64,000 nt of DNA. Origin: Microbacterium sp. NC79. GTDB taxonomy: Bacteria > Actinomycetota > Actinomycetes > Actinomycetales > Microbacteriaceae. The translations under genes and the position numbers were made by a program. Shown in pieces: positions 27,086 to 37,600 of this stretch. The stretch is from positions 310,001-374,000 of the forward strand of contig NZ_JAHQYI010000002.1 in assembly GCF_019061125.1 (NCBI RefSeq), written 5' to 3'. The notes beneath the pieces were generated by a model. The model was not told where the DNA came from, searched no databases, and saw only the letters and a list, made by a program, of their open reading frames with translations. Each line of letters starts with the position of its first letter. The stretch's first letter is position 1.

Positions 27086-28030
27086 ATGAGTCTCCGCAAC
27101 ACTGCGGCTCCACAGGGGCGCCGATCTCGTCGTATGACGGGGTCGGCGTCTCTGACGCCGCTCTTCCTCTTCGCCCCGGCAGCCATCGTTTTGCTGGCCG
27201 CCGTCGGCTACCCGCTGGTTCGCCTGGTTATTAGCTCGTTCCAAGACTTCGGCATGAAGTCGCTGTTCCTCGGCGAGACGCCGTGGGTCGGCTTCGACAA
27301 CTACGTCAACATCTTCACGAGTGACGACTTCTGGCCCGTCATTCTTCGCACGGTCGCGTTTACGGCCGCCTGCCTCATCATCACGGTCGGCCTCGGCATG
27401 CTGATGTCAGAGCTGATGATGCGTCTGAACAAGCCCATGCGTATCGCCCTCAACGTCGTGCTGATTCTCGCGTGGGCCATCCCGACGGTGACCGCCACGC
27501 TTATATGGCAGTGGCTGTTCCAGCCGCCCTACGGTGTTGTGAACTGGCTCATCACCAAGCTCGGCATCTTCGGAGACTTCACCGACCACAACTGGCTGAC
27601 CACGCCGACTGACGCGTGGATCATGGTGACGTTGCTTGTTGTCTGGCAGGGTGCGCCGTTCATTGCGTTCACCCTCTACGCGGGCCAATCGCAGATTCCG
27701 CGTGAGTACTACGAAGCCGCCATGCTCGATGGTGCGAGCGGGCTCAAGATCTACATGACGGTGACTTTCCCCTTCCTCAAGGCGATCATCTACCTGGTGT
27801 CGATCCTCACGATTATTTGGCGATTCAACATCTTCAACCAGATCTGGATCCTCACGGGCGGTGGCCCCGAGGGCGGAACCACGACGCTGGGCATCTGGTC
27901 GTTCCGTGAGGCATTCGCGGGCAATAACTACGGTCAGGGCGCGGCAATTGCTGTCGTCACCGCGGGCATTTTGATGTTCGTCACCGCTTTCTACGTCCGC
28001 CGTCTCGTCCGTTCGGGAGAACAGCTGTGA
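27086..28030 (+). CDS. Carbohydrate ABC permease, MalF type
   Basis: A 314-residue membrane protein with about six helices and the MalF-type EAA loop YYEAAMLDGASGLKIYMTVT before FPFLKAI. It forms half of the sugar channel. Starts 13 bp after the binding protein and overlaps the next gene by GTGA, so it is cotranslated with it. Confidence 0.9.
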   Translation: MSLRNTAAPQGRRSRRMTGSASLTPLFLFAPAAIVLLAAVGYPLVRLVISSFQDFGMKSLFLGETPWVGFDNYVNIFTSDDFWPVILRTVAFTAACLIITVGLGMLMSELMMRLNKPMRIALNVVLILAWAIPTVTATLIWQWLFQPPYGVVNWLITKLGIFGDFTDHNWLTTPTDAWIMVTLLVVWQGAPFIAFTLYAGQSQIPREYYEAAMLDGASGLKIYMTVTFPFLKAIIYLVSILTIIWRFNIFNQIWILTGGGPEGGTTTLGIWSFREAFAGNNYGQGAAIAVVTAGILMFVTAFYVRRLVRSGEQL

Positions 28031-28887
28031 GTACTCCTCTTAAAGTCAAGCGTCGCCGGCGGAGCCTACGCAGTCGCGGCCCGGGCGCACACATTCTGGC
28101 GTTCGCCCTCGTTATCTTGTGGGGCTTCCCCACGTACTGGATGCTCAACTCGGCATTCAAGACGCCCGACAAGCTAACCTCGGTTGAGCCGGCCTTCTTC
28201 CCCACACCCGTCAGCATCGACGCGTTCGTTCGTGCGTTCACGAAGCCCGGCTTCTTGACGTCACTCGGTAACAGTCTGCTGATCGCCGCGATCGTCGTGA
28301 TCGCTTCGATCGGTGTCGGTTTCCTGGCGACGGCAGCGCTCACGAGGTTCCGCTTCTTCGGTCGCAAGGCGATTTTGGTGACGATCCTCGCGATTCAGAT
28401 GATTCCCTCGATCGCTCTGCTTATTCCGCTGTTCCTCACGTTCCGTGACGCCAACATGTTGAACACGTACTGGGCGCTGGTGCTGGCCTATCTCGCGAGC
28501 GCACTGCCGTTCTCGATTTGGGTGCTACGTGGGTTCTTCCAGTCGATCCCGGAAGAGATTGACGAGGCTGCCCGTCTCGACGGCGCCGGCGACATGCGTG
28601 TGCTGTGGAGCATCTACTTCCCGCTCGTTCTGCCCGGTCTCATCTCGACGGCCGTGTTCACCTTTATTGAGGCGTGGAACGACTACATCATGGCGTACAT
28701 CCTGCTGCAGGAGCAGGCAAAGTACACCCTGCCGGTGTGGCTCGTGTCGTTCAACCAAGACACGGGCATCGACTACGGCGGGCTGATCGCGGCTTCGGTG
28801 CTGTTCTCGATTCCGGTTGTGGTGTTCTTCCTTGTTGTGCAGCGCAACCTGGTCGCCGGCATGTCTGGCGGCGCGGTCAAGGGATGA
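28027..28887 (+). CDS. Carbohydrate ABC permease, MalG type
   Basis: A 286-residue permease starting at GTG 28027 within the previous stop codon. EAA loop: IDEAARLDGAGDMRVLW then FPLVLPGLIS, typical of MalG. About six membrane helices. It overlaps the following Gfo/Idh gene by ATGA. No ABC ATPase is encoded in the operon, so it must be driven by a shared MsmK/MsiK-type ATPase elsewhere, as is common in Actinobacteria. Confidence 0.9.
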   Translation: MSTPLKVKRRRRSLRSRGPGAHILAFALVILWGFPTYWMLNSAFKTPDKLTSVEPAFFPTPVSIDAFVRAFTKPGFLTSLGNSLLIAAIVVIASIGVGFLATAALTRFRFFGRKAILVTILAIQMIPSIALLIPLFLTFRDANMLNTYWALVLAYLASALPFSIWVLRGFFQSIPEEIDEAARLDGAGDMRVLWSIYFPLVLPGLISTAVFTFIEAWNDYIMAYILLQEQAKYTLPVWLVSFNQDTGIDYGGLIAASVLFSIPVVVFFLVVQRNLVAGMSGGAVKG

Positions 28888-29978
28888 GTGCTGTGACGAC
28901 GAATGGAACCATGACTGCGCTTCGCGTTGGCATCATTGGCGCGGGGTTCATGGGTGAAGTGCACGCGCGCGCCGCTCGCGCCGCGGGCGCTGACCTCGTG
29001 GGCATCGCGTCGCGCACGCTCGCGTCAGCGCAAGAGACTGCTGCGGCGTTTAGCGTGCCCGCGGTTGCGGGGCTTGACGAGCTGTTGGCGTTGAAGCCCG
29101 ATGTCGTGCACGTCTGCACACCGAATGACACGCACCCTGCCATCACCGCGCAGGTGTTGGCGGCGGGTGTCGCGGTGGTGTGCGAGAAACCGCTTGCCGC
29201 GACGTCTGCTGACGCTCGCGCTCTGGTCAACGCCGCCGCTGAGGCTGGCGTAGTGAATGCAGTGCCGTTTGTGTACCGCTTTCACCCGATGGTGCGGGAG
29301 GCGCGCGCGCTGGTTCAGCAGGGTGCGATTGGCGCCGTGTTGAGCGTTCAGGCTTCGTATTTGCAAGACTGGATGTTGCTGCAGACCGACGCCAACTGGC
29401 GCATGTCTGACGGCGAGTCCCGAGCATTCGCCGACATCGGCTCGCACCTGTGCGATCTGGTTGAGTTCGTGGCGGGCGACCGCATCGTGCGCCTGTCGGC
29501 GCGCTCGCGCACGGTGTATGCCGAGCGTGGTGGCCAGCCGGTACACAACGAAGACATTGCCGCAGTGCTGGTGGAGTTTGCGAGCGGAACCATTGGCACG
29601 CTTCTCGTGTCGCAAATGGCCGCGGGGCGCAAGAATGCGCTCGAGTTTGAGCTGCACGGCTCTGAGCAGTCGGTGCGATTTGAACAGGAGAAGCCCGAAC
29701 AGTTGGCGATCGGAACCCGCGCTGGCACTCTGATGCGCAGCCGTGATGCTTCTCAGCTGACACCCGATGCTGCCCGCTTGTCTGTGGTTCCGTCTGGCCA
29801 CCCCATGGGGTATCAGGATGCCTTTAACGGCTTCGTGCGCGACACATACAACGCGATGCGCGGGGTTGACAGCGACGGTTTGCCGACGTTTGTTGATGGC
29901 CTGCGTGCCGCCATTGTGACCGAAGCGGTGATCGCATCAGCCCGTCAGGCTGGCGCGTGGGTCGCTGTCGAATTGTGA
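28884..29978 (+). CDS. Gfo/Idh/MocA-family dehydrogenase (2)
   Basis: Start ATG 28884 overlaps the permease stop. The 364-residue protein has the NAD(P) motif GIIGAGFMG and EKP in [14 protein letters not shown], with a C-terminal sheet domain ([25 protein letters not shown]). It is a paralogue by family of the dehydrogenase at 23.0 kb. Together with the isomerase that follows it likely degrades the imported sugar or polyol. Confidence 0.86.
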   Translation: MSAVTTNGTMTALRVGIIGAGFMGEVHARAARAAGADLVGIASRTLASAQETAAAFSVPAVAGLDELLALKPDVVHVCTPNDTHPAITAQVLAAGVAVVCEKPLAATSADARALVNAAAEAGVVNAVPFVYRFHPMVREARALVQQGAIGAVLSVQASYLQDWMLLQTDANWRMSDGESRAFADIGSHLCDLVEFVAGDRIVRLSARSRTVYAERGGQPVHNEDIAAVLVEFASGTIGTLLVSQMAAGRKNALEFELHGSEQSVRFEQEKPEQLAIGTRAGTLMRSRDASQLTPDAARLSVVPSGHPMGYQDAFNGFVRDTYNAMRGVDSDGLPTFVDGLRAAIVTEAVIASARQAGAWVAVEL

Positions 29979-29995
29979 AATCGGAGGAGATGACT

Positions 29996-31003
<1,008 letters not shown>

Positions 31004-31031
31004 CTAGTGTTGCGCGTCATCGTTTGACCGG

Positions 31032-31085
31032 ACGCCGCCCCTGTTTCCCTCATCTGTGCTGAGGGCTATGGGGGCGGCGTTTTTT
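31032..31085 (+). terminator. Terminator of the sugar operon
   Basis: An outer stem ACGCCGCCCC/GGGGCGGCGT (31032-31041 with 31071-31080) encloses an inner CCCTC/GAGGG stem (31047-31051 with 31061-31065) and is followed by TTTTTG. Lies 28 bp beyond the last gene of the operon. Confidence 0.85.
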
Positions 31086-31157
31086 GTTTGCTCTTGTTTG
31101 CTGTCGTTTGCTGTTGGCGCGAGCGGGCGGGAGGACGGAACCAATAGACTGCGGCGC

Positions 31158-31621
31158 ATGGATTGGCGCGACGATCGCATTGGTTCCGCTTTGCGCGGCG
31201 AGAACCCTACTGTTTTGGCCGAGCTGACGAGCGGGTTCGCGGTGATGGGCGACGTGCAGTTCTTGCCCGGTTATTGAGTGCTGCCGAGCCGTAACCCTCA
31301 GGCCCAGGCACTGGCCGAGCTCCCTCGTGAGGAACGGGTGCAGTTTCTCGCCGACGTTGATCTTCTCGCGACCGCGGTAGAGCGGCGTGCCGCGCTGCGG
31401 ATCCCGCGTTTCGTCGAATCAACATCGACATTCTCGGGAACACTGACGCGTTCGTTCACGCCCACGTGTGGCCGCGGTACGAGTGGGAGCCGCCCGAGCT
31501 CGTGCGCAAGCCGGTTTGGCTTTACGACGCGGCGAACTGGTGGGATGCGGCTACGGCGCTCGGCGCGCAGCACGATGAGTTGCGTGCGGGGATTCGGCGG
31601 GAGCTGAGACCTCCAAGCTGA
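31158..31621 (+). pseudogene. Broken HIT-family hydrolase gene
   Basis: Starts ATG 31158 with GSALRGENPTVLAELTSGF and GDVQFLPGY, then an in-frame TGA at 31275-31277 where relatives have a serine codon. The frame continues (LPSRNPQAQALAELPREERVQFLADVDLL) and then shifts near 31400 into another frame giving NIDILGNTDAFVHAHVWPRY, the HIT His-x-His-x motif region, followed by WWDAATALGAQHDELRAGI and a stop at 31619. The parts together match an actinobacterial HIT-like (diadenosine polyphosphate hydrolase) protein in order and length. One nonsense mutation and one frameshift make it inactive. Confidence 0.75.
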
Positions 31622-31670
31622 AGACCTCTGGGCGAGCCCGGCCAAGCTGAAGACCTCTGGGCGAGCCCGG
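31613..31670. repeat. 29-bp tandem direct repeat, two copies plus partial third
   Basis: The unit CCAAGCTGAAGACCTCTGGG plus CGAGCCCGG occurs at 31613-31641 and 31642-31670 and then begins again as CCAAGCGACTG. The first copy contains the end of the HIT pseudogene. Confidence 0.85.
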
Positions 31671-31697
31671 CCAAGCGACTGCAGCTCTGGCTGGTGT

Positions 31698-31958
31698 TCA
31701 CATACTTTGAGATGACTCTCCGAGGATCTGTGCGCCGAAAACTTCCTTTAAAGCCGCGATCAGTTCGCGCGCACGATCCTCATCGATCTGAATCGTTTGG
31801 CTCACCTTCGGCTTACTTGCCCGATGATCGGATCCGTACGTGGAAATCTGAAGTAGATCGCCGTCATCCGTACGCACGCGCGCCCACGACGCATCGACCT
31901 GGGTCGGATGAACGCCTCCGTCCGTGACCGCTTGATAAAGTCGGCGAACTAATGCCAT
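31698..31958 (-). CDS. 86-aa hypothetical protein at the left edge of the defence island
   Basis: ATG at 31958 with a strong GAGGAGGAAGC ribosome site directly upstream supports real translation. Predicted pattern: helix, several short beta-strands (SWARVRTDDGDLLQISTYG), then QTIQIDEDRARELIAALKEVFG as strand plus helix. No family recognised. Faces away from the big helicase gene, with a ~400-bp divergent promoter region between them. Confidence 0.6.
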   Translation of the reverse strand: MALVRRLYQAVTDGGVHPTQVDASWARVRTDDGDLLQISTYGSDHRASKPKVSQTIQIDEDRARELIAALKEVFGAQILGESSQSM

Positions 31959-32361
31959 GCTTCCTCCTCGGCGCCTGCGTGAGCATCACATTAGAGCACT
32001 CTTAACAAATCCGCGCACTTGATCAATCGACACTCCGGTCGACCACCGCAGATCTTCGCCCTCAGCATGGCTCAGAACCTTCGTCCAAAGCGAACACAAC
32101 TCATCAGAGGACTAGGCTCAGATGAGAAGAAACTCACGCGAGGGGGCGTTTTGAAACTCCAGGATCAGGTGCTCGTTGCCCAAGGTTCAGACAGCAACTT
32201 GTCTACGTCTCTACCAAATCGATGCCTCGAGATACACCCGCCCCGTAATATCACGCAGAGGAAGCCGCTGATGGCCGACTCGCTTCGATCTCCGATCGTT
32301 CAACTGCCGCGCACACGACGAGTCAAGTGCACGCCTGTCCGGAGAGGCAAAAACCTCACCC
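31959..32361. other. Intergenic region between divergent defence genes
   Basis: About 400 bp with lower GC than the flanking core genes and no convincing ORF; a 117-codon frame here (32019-32372) has atypical composition. It probably carries the promoters for the 86-aa gene and the large helicase gene. No clear inverted repeat or terminator seen. Confidence 0.4.
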
Positions 32362-34671
32362 ATGGAAGCTAACATTGACAGGATCGGCTCGTTCAATACG
32401 GACCCAACAAGCTCGGTTTTGCCAGCTATCGCTGTGGGGGCCGTAACGTCAAAGTGGTCCTGGGCCTCTGCGCACGCGAAAATTCCGCAGGTTCAAAACC
32501 TTCAGCTCAGCGTGGCTTCCGCCCTTTCGGACGCTGAGATTACCGTCACGCTGAGGGACTCGGACGTAATTTTTGGGCGACAGATCGCATACCGCGGACC
32601 TGTCGAGCCCGGTACAGGGATCAGGGTTGGTCAGGTACACGTTCCGCTGTCGGCCTCGCTAATGGCGAGAATAGTCGACCAGCGAGACGCGATCGCGGAC
32701 ATCACAGTGGTTTCGGATGACCGGGTGATCGCACGAGACACACGAGCCGTCACCATTCAACCGAGCAACCTATGGAACTGGGATGGCGATCCCATGCCTG
32801 CACGCGAGGGCGCTGGCACCAAACTGTCTCGCGCCTTGCTTGCATCCTTCGTAAGACCGAATCACACGATCGTGGTGAAAGTGGCACGTGAGGCCGCAAC
32901 AAAACGGGGTGAACTGTTCGGCGACGAATCCTTCTACTCATTCCAGATTTCGGATGCTCGTGAAGCCGCGGAGGATGTCGAGCGATCCGTGACTGCTGTC
33001 TATGAGGCAATCCGCGATAGGAGAATCGCATACTCAGAGCCACCTCCCAATTGGGACTTGCAACACACCGGTCAGCGGGTCCGTGACCACGGCGACGTGG
33101 CGGAGGGTGGCCTCGGCACGTGTCTGGACACAACCGTCTTGCTTGCCGCGGTGCTAGAACACATCGGTCTCCAACCGGTGATGGTTCTTCTGACCGACCA
33201 CATCTTTGTCGGATATTGGCGTGCTGACACCGAGAAAGAACCGAGCTGGTACACCGGGGAGGCCGTATCAAGCGACCATCAACGAATTTCCCAACTCGTG
33301 ACGTCTGGTCTCCTTGGAGTTATCGAAACCACCGCGCTGACGTCCGGTGTCGATAGAAATGCTGCGGCGGCGCGCACCGAGGCCAGGAAGGTGCGCCTAG
33401 CATGGGCAGTCGCCGAAGGCCGAGCGCATCTCATTGATATCGCTGCCGCCAGACGCCAAGGCGTTTCTCCGTTGCCCTCAGTCCATGACCGCGAAGACGG
33501 CGTGACAGAGGTTGTTGAGTTCCGCATGACGACCGCCTCGACTGGTTCTGCGGCTATCGATTCCCCTCATGTAACACTGCCAACTGTCTCTCAAACCGCC
33601 GAGCGAGTCGTCGACCTCCACCCCGCGCGATACCGCGCGTGGAAGGCGTCTCTATTTACTCTCAACGCCACGAATGCGCTACTCAACCTCCCCAACAATG
33701 CACGTACGCAACCGATCGTCCTGGCTCCGCAGGATCTAGGACGATTTGAGGACCTACTCAATCAGGATCGGACTTTCACGCTCCGCCATGCGTCGTTGAT
33801 ACCCGAGTTATGGCGAGCACGGGGCTTCCAAGACGCCGGAGAGCTGCTCTCCGCGAGTGAGAGCGAAGACCATGACCGAGTCGGAAATGCGCTGAGGGAG
33901 CGCACGCTGTACAGCCTGCGCATCCGCACCACGCGTGACGGACGCTACAAGGTGACAGCCCCCGTCGCAACGCGTGAGCTTCGTTCGATCGCGCACGCGG
34001 CGAAGACTGCACGCGACGAACGAGGAATGAATCCGCTGTACGTGTGTTTCGGATTCCTCAGATGGTCTCCGTCACCAGGGCGGTTCGCGGACGCACCGCT
34101 GATCCTCGTCCCTGTCACGATGAGCTCGATTCGGAAGAGTTCCGACTTCGCCCTTGCACTTGATCCAACCCGCCAAACCACCACGAATGCCGCACTCGTC
34201 GAGTGGCTGCGACGCGAACACAACCTAAACATTCCAGGACTGATCGAGCCGACTTCAGACGGCGCCGGCATCGACATCAACTCAGTCATCGACGAAGTTG
34301 GCGCAGCGCTCTTAACCCACAAAGGTGATTTACGAGCCGAGGTGGTAGCAGAGGCTCGCCTCGCCACCCTTGATCTGTCTTCTTTCCGAATGTGGCAGGA
34401 CCTCAACCTGCATGCGGACCAGTTCATTCGCCACCCACTTATTCGACACCTCATCGAAACACCCGCCGATGAGTTCATCGACGGTGCGATAGCCGCGTCA
34501 ACGGAACCTACCGCCGAGCAAATCGAGGACCTCGAAACACCTGTTTCCGCCGACTCCACTCAAAAGCGGGCCGTCCTCTGGGCTCAGCAGGGTCGATCCT
34601 TCGTCTTGCAGGGCCCCCTGGTACCGGAAAATCGCAGACCATCACCAACATGGTGGCGGGGTGCATTCTGA
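32362..34671 (+). CDS. DUF4011-type SF1 helicase, N-terminal part (cut by frameshift at Walker A)
   Basis: First part of a very large COG1112-like helicase-nuclease. ATG at 32362 gives a 769-residue frame. The N-terminal ~400 residues contain a transglutaminase-like segment (GGLGTCLDTTVLLAAVLEHI) and the DUF4011 area (RYRAWKASLFTLNATNALLN, PLYVCFGFLRW, APLILVPVTM). It ends just after DSTQKRAVLWAQQGRSFVLQ, that is, in the Q-motif and P-loop of the SF1 motor: the next codons GGC CCC CTG should read Gly-Pro-Pro-Gly-Thr-Gly-Lys-Ser, and one base shift puts this in the other frame, which continues as the next feature. The whole protein would be about 2060 residues, the usual size of this family. 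No helicase activity is possible from this frame alone. Confidence 0.85.
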   Translation: MEANIDRIGSFNTDPTSSVLPAIAVGAVTSKWSWASAHAKIPQVQNLQLSVASALSDAEITVTLRDSDVIFGRQIAYRGPVEPGTGIRVGQVHVPLSASLMARIVDQRDAIADITVVSDDRVIARDTRAVTIQPSNLWNWDGDPMPAREGAGTKLSRALLASFVRPNHTIVVKVAREAATKRGELFGDESFYSFQISDAREAAEDVERSVTAVYEAIRDRRIAYSEPPPNWDLQHTGQRVRDHGDVAEGGLGTCLDTTVLLAAVLEHIGLQPVMVLLTDHIFVGYWRADTEKEPSWYTGEAVSSDHQRISQLVTSGLLGVIETTALTSGVDRNAAAARTEARKVRLAWAVAEGRAHLIDIAAARRQGVSPLPSVHDREDGVTEVVEFRMTTASTGSAAIDSPHVTLPTVSQTAERVVDLHPARYRAWKASLFTLNATNALLNLPNNARTQPIVLAPQDLGRFEDLLNQDRTFTLRHASLIPELWRARGFQDAGELLSASESEDHDRVGNALRERTLYSLRIRTTRDGRYKVTAPVATRELRSIAHAAKTARDERGMNPLYVCFGFLRWSPSPGRFADAPLILVPVTMSSIRKSSDFALALDPTRQTTTNAALVEWLRREHNLNIPGLIEPTSDGAGIDINSVIDEVGAALLTHKGDLRAEVVAEARLATLDLSSFRMWQDLNLHADQFIRHPLIRHLIETPADEFIDGAIAASTEPTAEQIEDLETPVSADSTQKRAVLWAQQGRSFVLQGPLVPENRRPSPTWWRGAF
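34611..34617 (+). other. Slippery heptamer G GGC CCC at the helicase frameshift (possible -1 frameshift or C-run deletion)
   Basis: In the zero frame the codons are CAG GGC CCC CTG, so G GGC CCC is an exact X_XXY_YYZ slip site. A -1 slip gives CCT GGT ACC GGA AAA TCG and restores the P-loop GPPGTGKS and the long downstream frame. A lost C in an ancestral run of six (five are present, 34614-34618) explains it equally well. No downstream pseudoknot was examined. Confidence 0.7.
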
Positions 34672-37600
34672 AGGGAATGCGCGTACTGTTCGTGGCGGAG
34701 AAGGGAACCGCACTTGCGGTCGTCCAGCGCCGCCTCGATGAAATCGGGTTGAACCCGTTTACGCTGAATCTCCATCACGAAGGATCTAATTCCGTGGAGG
34801 TGCGCGCCGCGCTCCGACGATCGCTGTCGGCGTCAGTGCGGCCGGACGCCGTGGCCATGGCGAATGCACGTCGACGCCTTCGCAATGCCCGTTTCGAGCT
34901 CACGGAGTATCCACGTGCGCTACATGCCCGGAACGCAGCAGGGCACTCTGCTTATAGCGCACAAGATGAGTTGCTCGTTCTGTCGGGTGGCCCCTCCATT
35001 TCAGTTCCTCTTGAAACGATCGTCAACCACGGCGGCGAGTTGTCCGAAATTCGGGCAATGTTCAGCGACCTACAGCGGTACATTTCAGGTGCAGCCGCAC
35101 GCGCAGGCCACCCTTGGCGTTTCGTGGGGAGAACCTCCACCGACGAGTTAGATTTCGCCACACTTCGTACGCTTATTGATGAAATCGAAAAGGGCATCAA
35201 GAACTGCGCGAATGTTCCTCCGCCCGTACGTGGCGTTATCGAGGCCGCGCAGTCCCCGCAGGATCTCTCGTTCCTGGCACACGCAGCCGGGCTTTCCCTG
35301 CCACGAGGCAGTGCCCTGCGTGCGATATTCGATCCACGATGGCGAACCGCTTCTGAAAAGGCAATGCAACAGGCCGTTCGCGCAATCAACGACTGGCGTC
35401 CACTACTGCATGGCTTTACAGCCGGTGTGCTCGATCTCGACCTGCAATCAATCTCCAGTCAATTCGAGCAAGCAACGGCCTCGGGATTCATTGGCAAGAA
35501 AGGCCGACAGGCCCAAGCTATAGCGCCACTTACCGCATTCACACCGGATGGAAAACCCGTCCCTATTGCAGCGGCCGTTGAAGTTCTCAAAAATCTCCTC
35601 GCTGTACGTCAGGCAGCAATTCAAATTGGCTCACTCGTGGACTCCATCCCAGGAGTGACTGGGTATGTGCCTCGAAATCTATTCAGCGAAGGCGCTTTTG
35701 AGTATCCATCACAACGGCTCCAGTATTTACTAACCGCTGTGCGGGGTCTCAGCGGGGACGACGCATGGTCCGCACAAGTCAGGGAACTCTTGGAACAAGA
35801 GGATCTTGCCGCGCATCGACTACTTCTCGAACAAATGTCGCGAGCGTGGTCCGGTTGGTTCAAAGAACTGGAAGTCTCCGATGATGACCTCCGCACTTGG
35901 CTGAATGGCGACCCCCTTCTGAATGCCGCGCAACGTTCCCTGCCCGATTGGCATCGCGATGCCGATATCTCTCGGTTCTTGGACTTGCAACAATGGATCG
36001 CCCTCACCAGGCAGGTCGAACCAATGCGTATCGCCGGGCTCGCGGACGCACGCACTGCCATCCTCAATGGGACCTACCCTGCCGCAGAGGTCGAAATCTC
36101 GTTGGCGCGAGGCATTGCCGAGGCTTCTCTCGAAGAACGAATTCAGACTGCCAAGCTCGACCGTTTCAGCGGGAGCTCCCATGATGCTCACATAGATACC
36201 TACGTTGCGGCCCAACAGGACATGCGACAACAGTGGGCGGTCGAATCACCTGCCGCGCTCTTGTCAAAGCGGGGCGGCCAGGGGCGTGGCATGTCGACCG
36301 GGGGGCTGGCACGCGAACTTGAAAAAACCACGCGCCGGCTTGGTACGCGAGCTATCCTCAGCAAATTTGGTGGCGCTGTACAGGAGCTCACTCCGCTAGT
36401 TCTCGCAAGCCCTTCCTCAGTTGTGGACCTCATCGATCCGGAGACCATGGATTTTGACGTCGTCATATTTGATGAGGCCTCTCAGATCACGGTCCCAGAG
36501 GCAATTGGTTCGCTCGGCAGAGGGCGTGCGGCCATCATCGTTGGTGACAGCAAGCAGATGCCGCCGAGCCGCCGCGTCGGCACGGGTGCTGCAGATGACG
36601 AAATCGATGACGCCTTGGTCGATGAGATTCTCGAAGACCAGGAGTCCATCCTGTCCGAGTGCGAATTGGCGCGTGTTCCAACACTGAGCCTGAGCTGGCA
36701 CTATCGTAGCCAGGATGAGCAGCTGATCAATTTCAGCAACCAAAAGTACTACCGCGGCGAGTTGAGTAGTTTCCCCACACCGACTCTGCTGTCGGCCGAG
36801 ACCGGCCTGGAGTTACGTCGGGTCGCTTTCCCGGAAACAGAATTGCTCACGGAGGCCAAGGGATACCTCACTAAGCCGATCGGTTTCATCGATGGCCAAT
36901 ACCTCCGCTCGGGCAGTACACCTGTCGAGTTACCCGGGGGCATTCGCGCCGGTGCTAACACGAACCCGGCGGAGGCTTACGCAGTTGTGGATGCGGTTCG
37001 GTCCTTGGTCGGCGAATCGGTGTCGAAGTTGCCGTCAATCGGCATCGTCACGTTCAACGAGCCACAACGTGAACTCATCGAAGAATTGCTCTTGAGCGCA
37101 GATCATCGTGGCATCGCAGACGCGATGAACGAAAGCAAAATGGGTGCCAGCGACGTTCTGTTTGTGAAAGCTCTCGAGCAGGTGCAAGGAGACGAGCGCG
37201 ACACGATCATTTTCTCCGTGGCATTCTCCAAACAAGCGAATGGCAAGATTCCAACCAACTTTGGCCCACTCTCCAACAACGGTGGCGAGCGGCGCCTCAA
37301 TGTTGCCGTCACGCGTGCCCGTCGCAAGAACATCATCTTCTGCAGCTTTGATCCTGTCGACCTCGATGTTTCCGGTTCCGCGTTCGATGGGCCGAAACAC
37401 TTCAAGGATTTCCTAACCCAAGCAACGCATGGATCGCGGACTCCCGCCGATACCGACAGCCGAGTCGCAATTCGAGACCGCCATCGTGACAGTATCGCGG
37501 CGGCACTAGAGCAACGCGGACTGGTCGTTCGAACCGACGTCGGCATGTCCAACTTCAGACTCGACCTTGTTCTCTCAAGGCAGGCGGCACCCGACGTGCC

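Noticed and set aside
31275..31277. TGA in the HIT gene as a selenocysteine codon
   Set aside because: No SECIS-like context was evident, a second frameshift lesion follows, and relatives have Ser here; a pseudogene is simpler.
32019..32372. 117-codon frame between the 86-aa gene and the helicase
   Set aside because: Composition unlike neighbouring genes, no ribosome site, and it occupies the expected promoter region.
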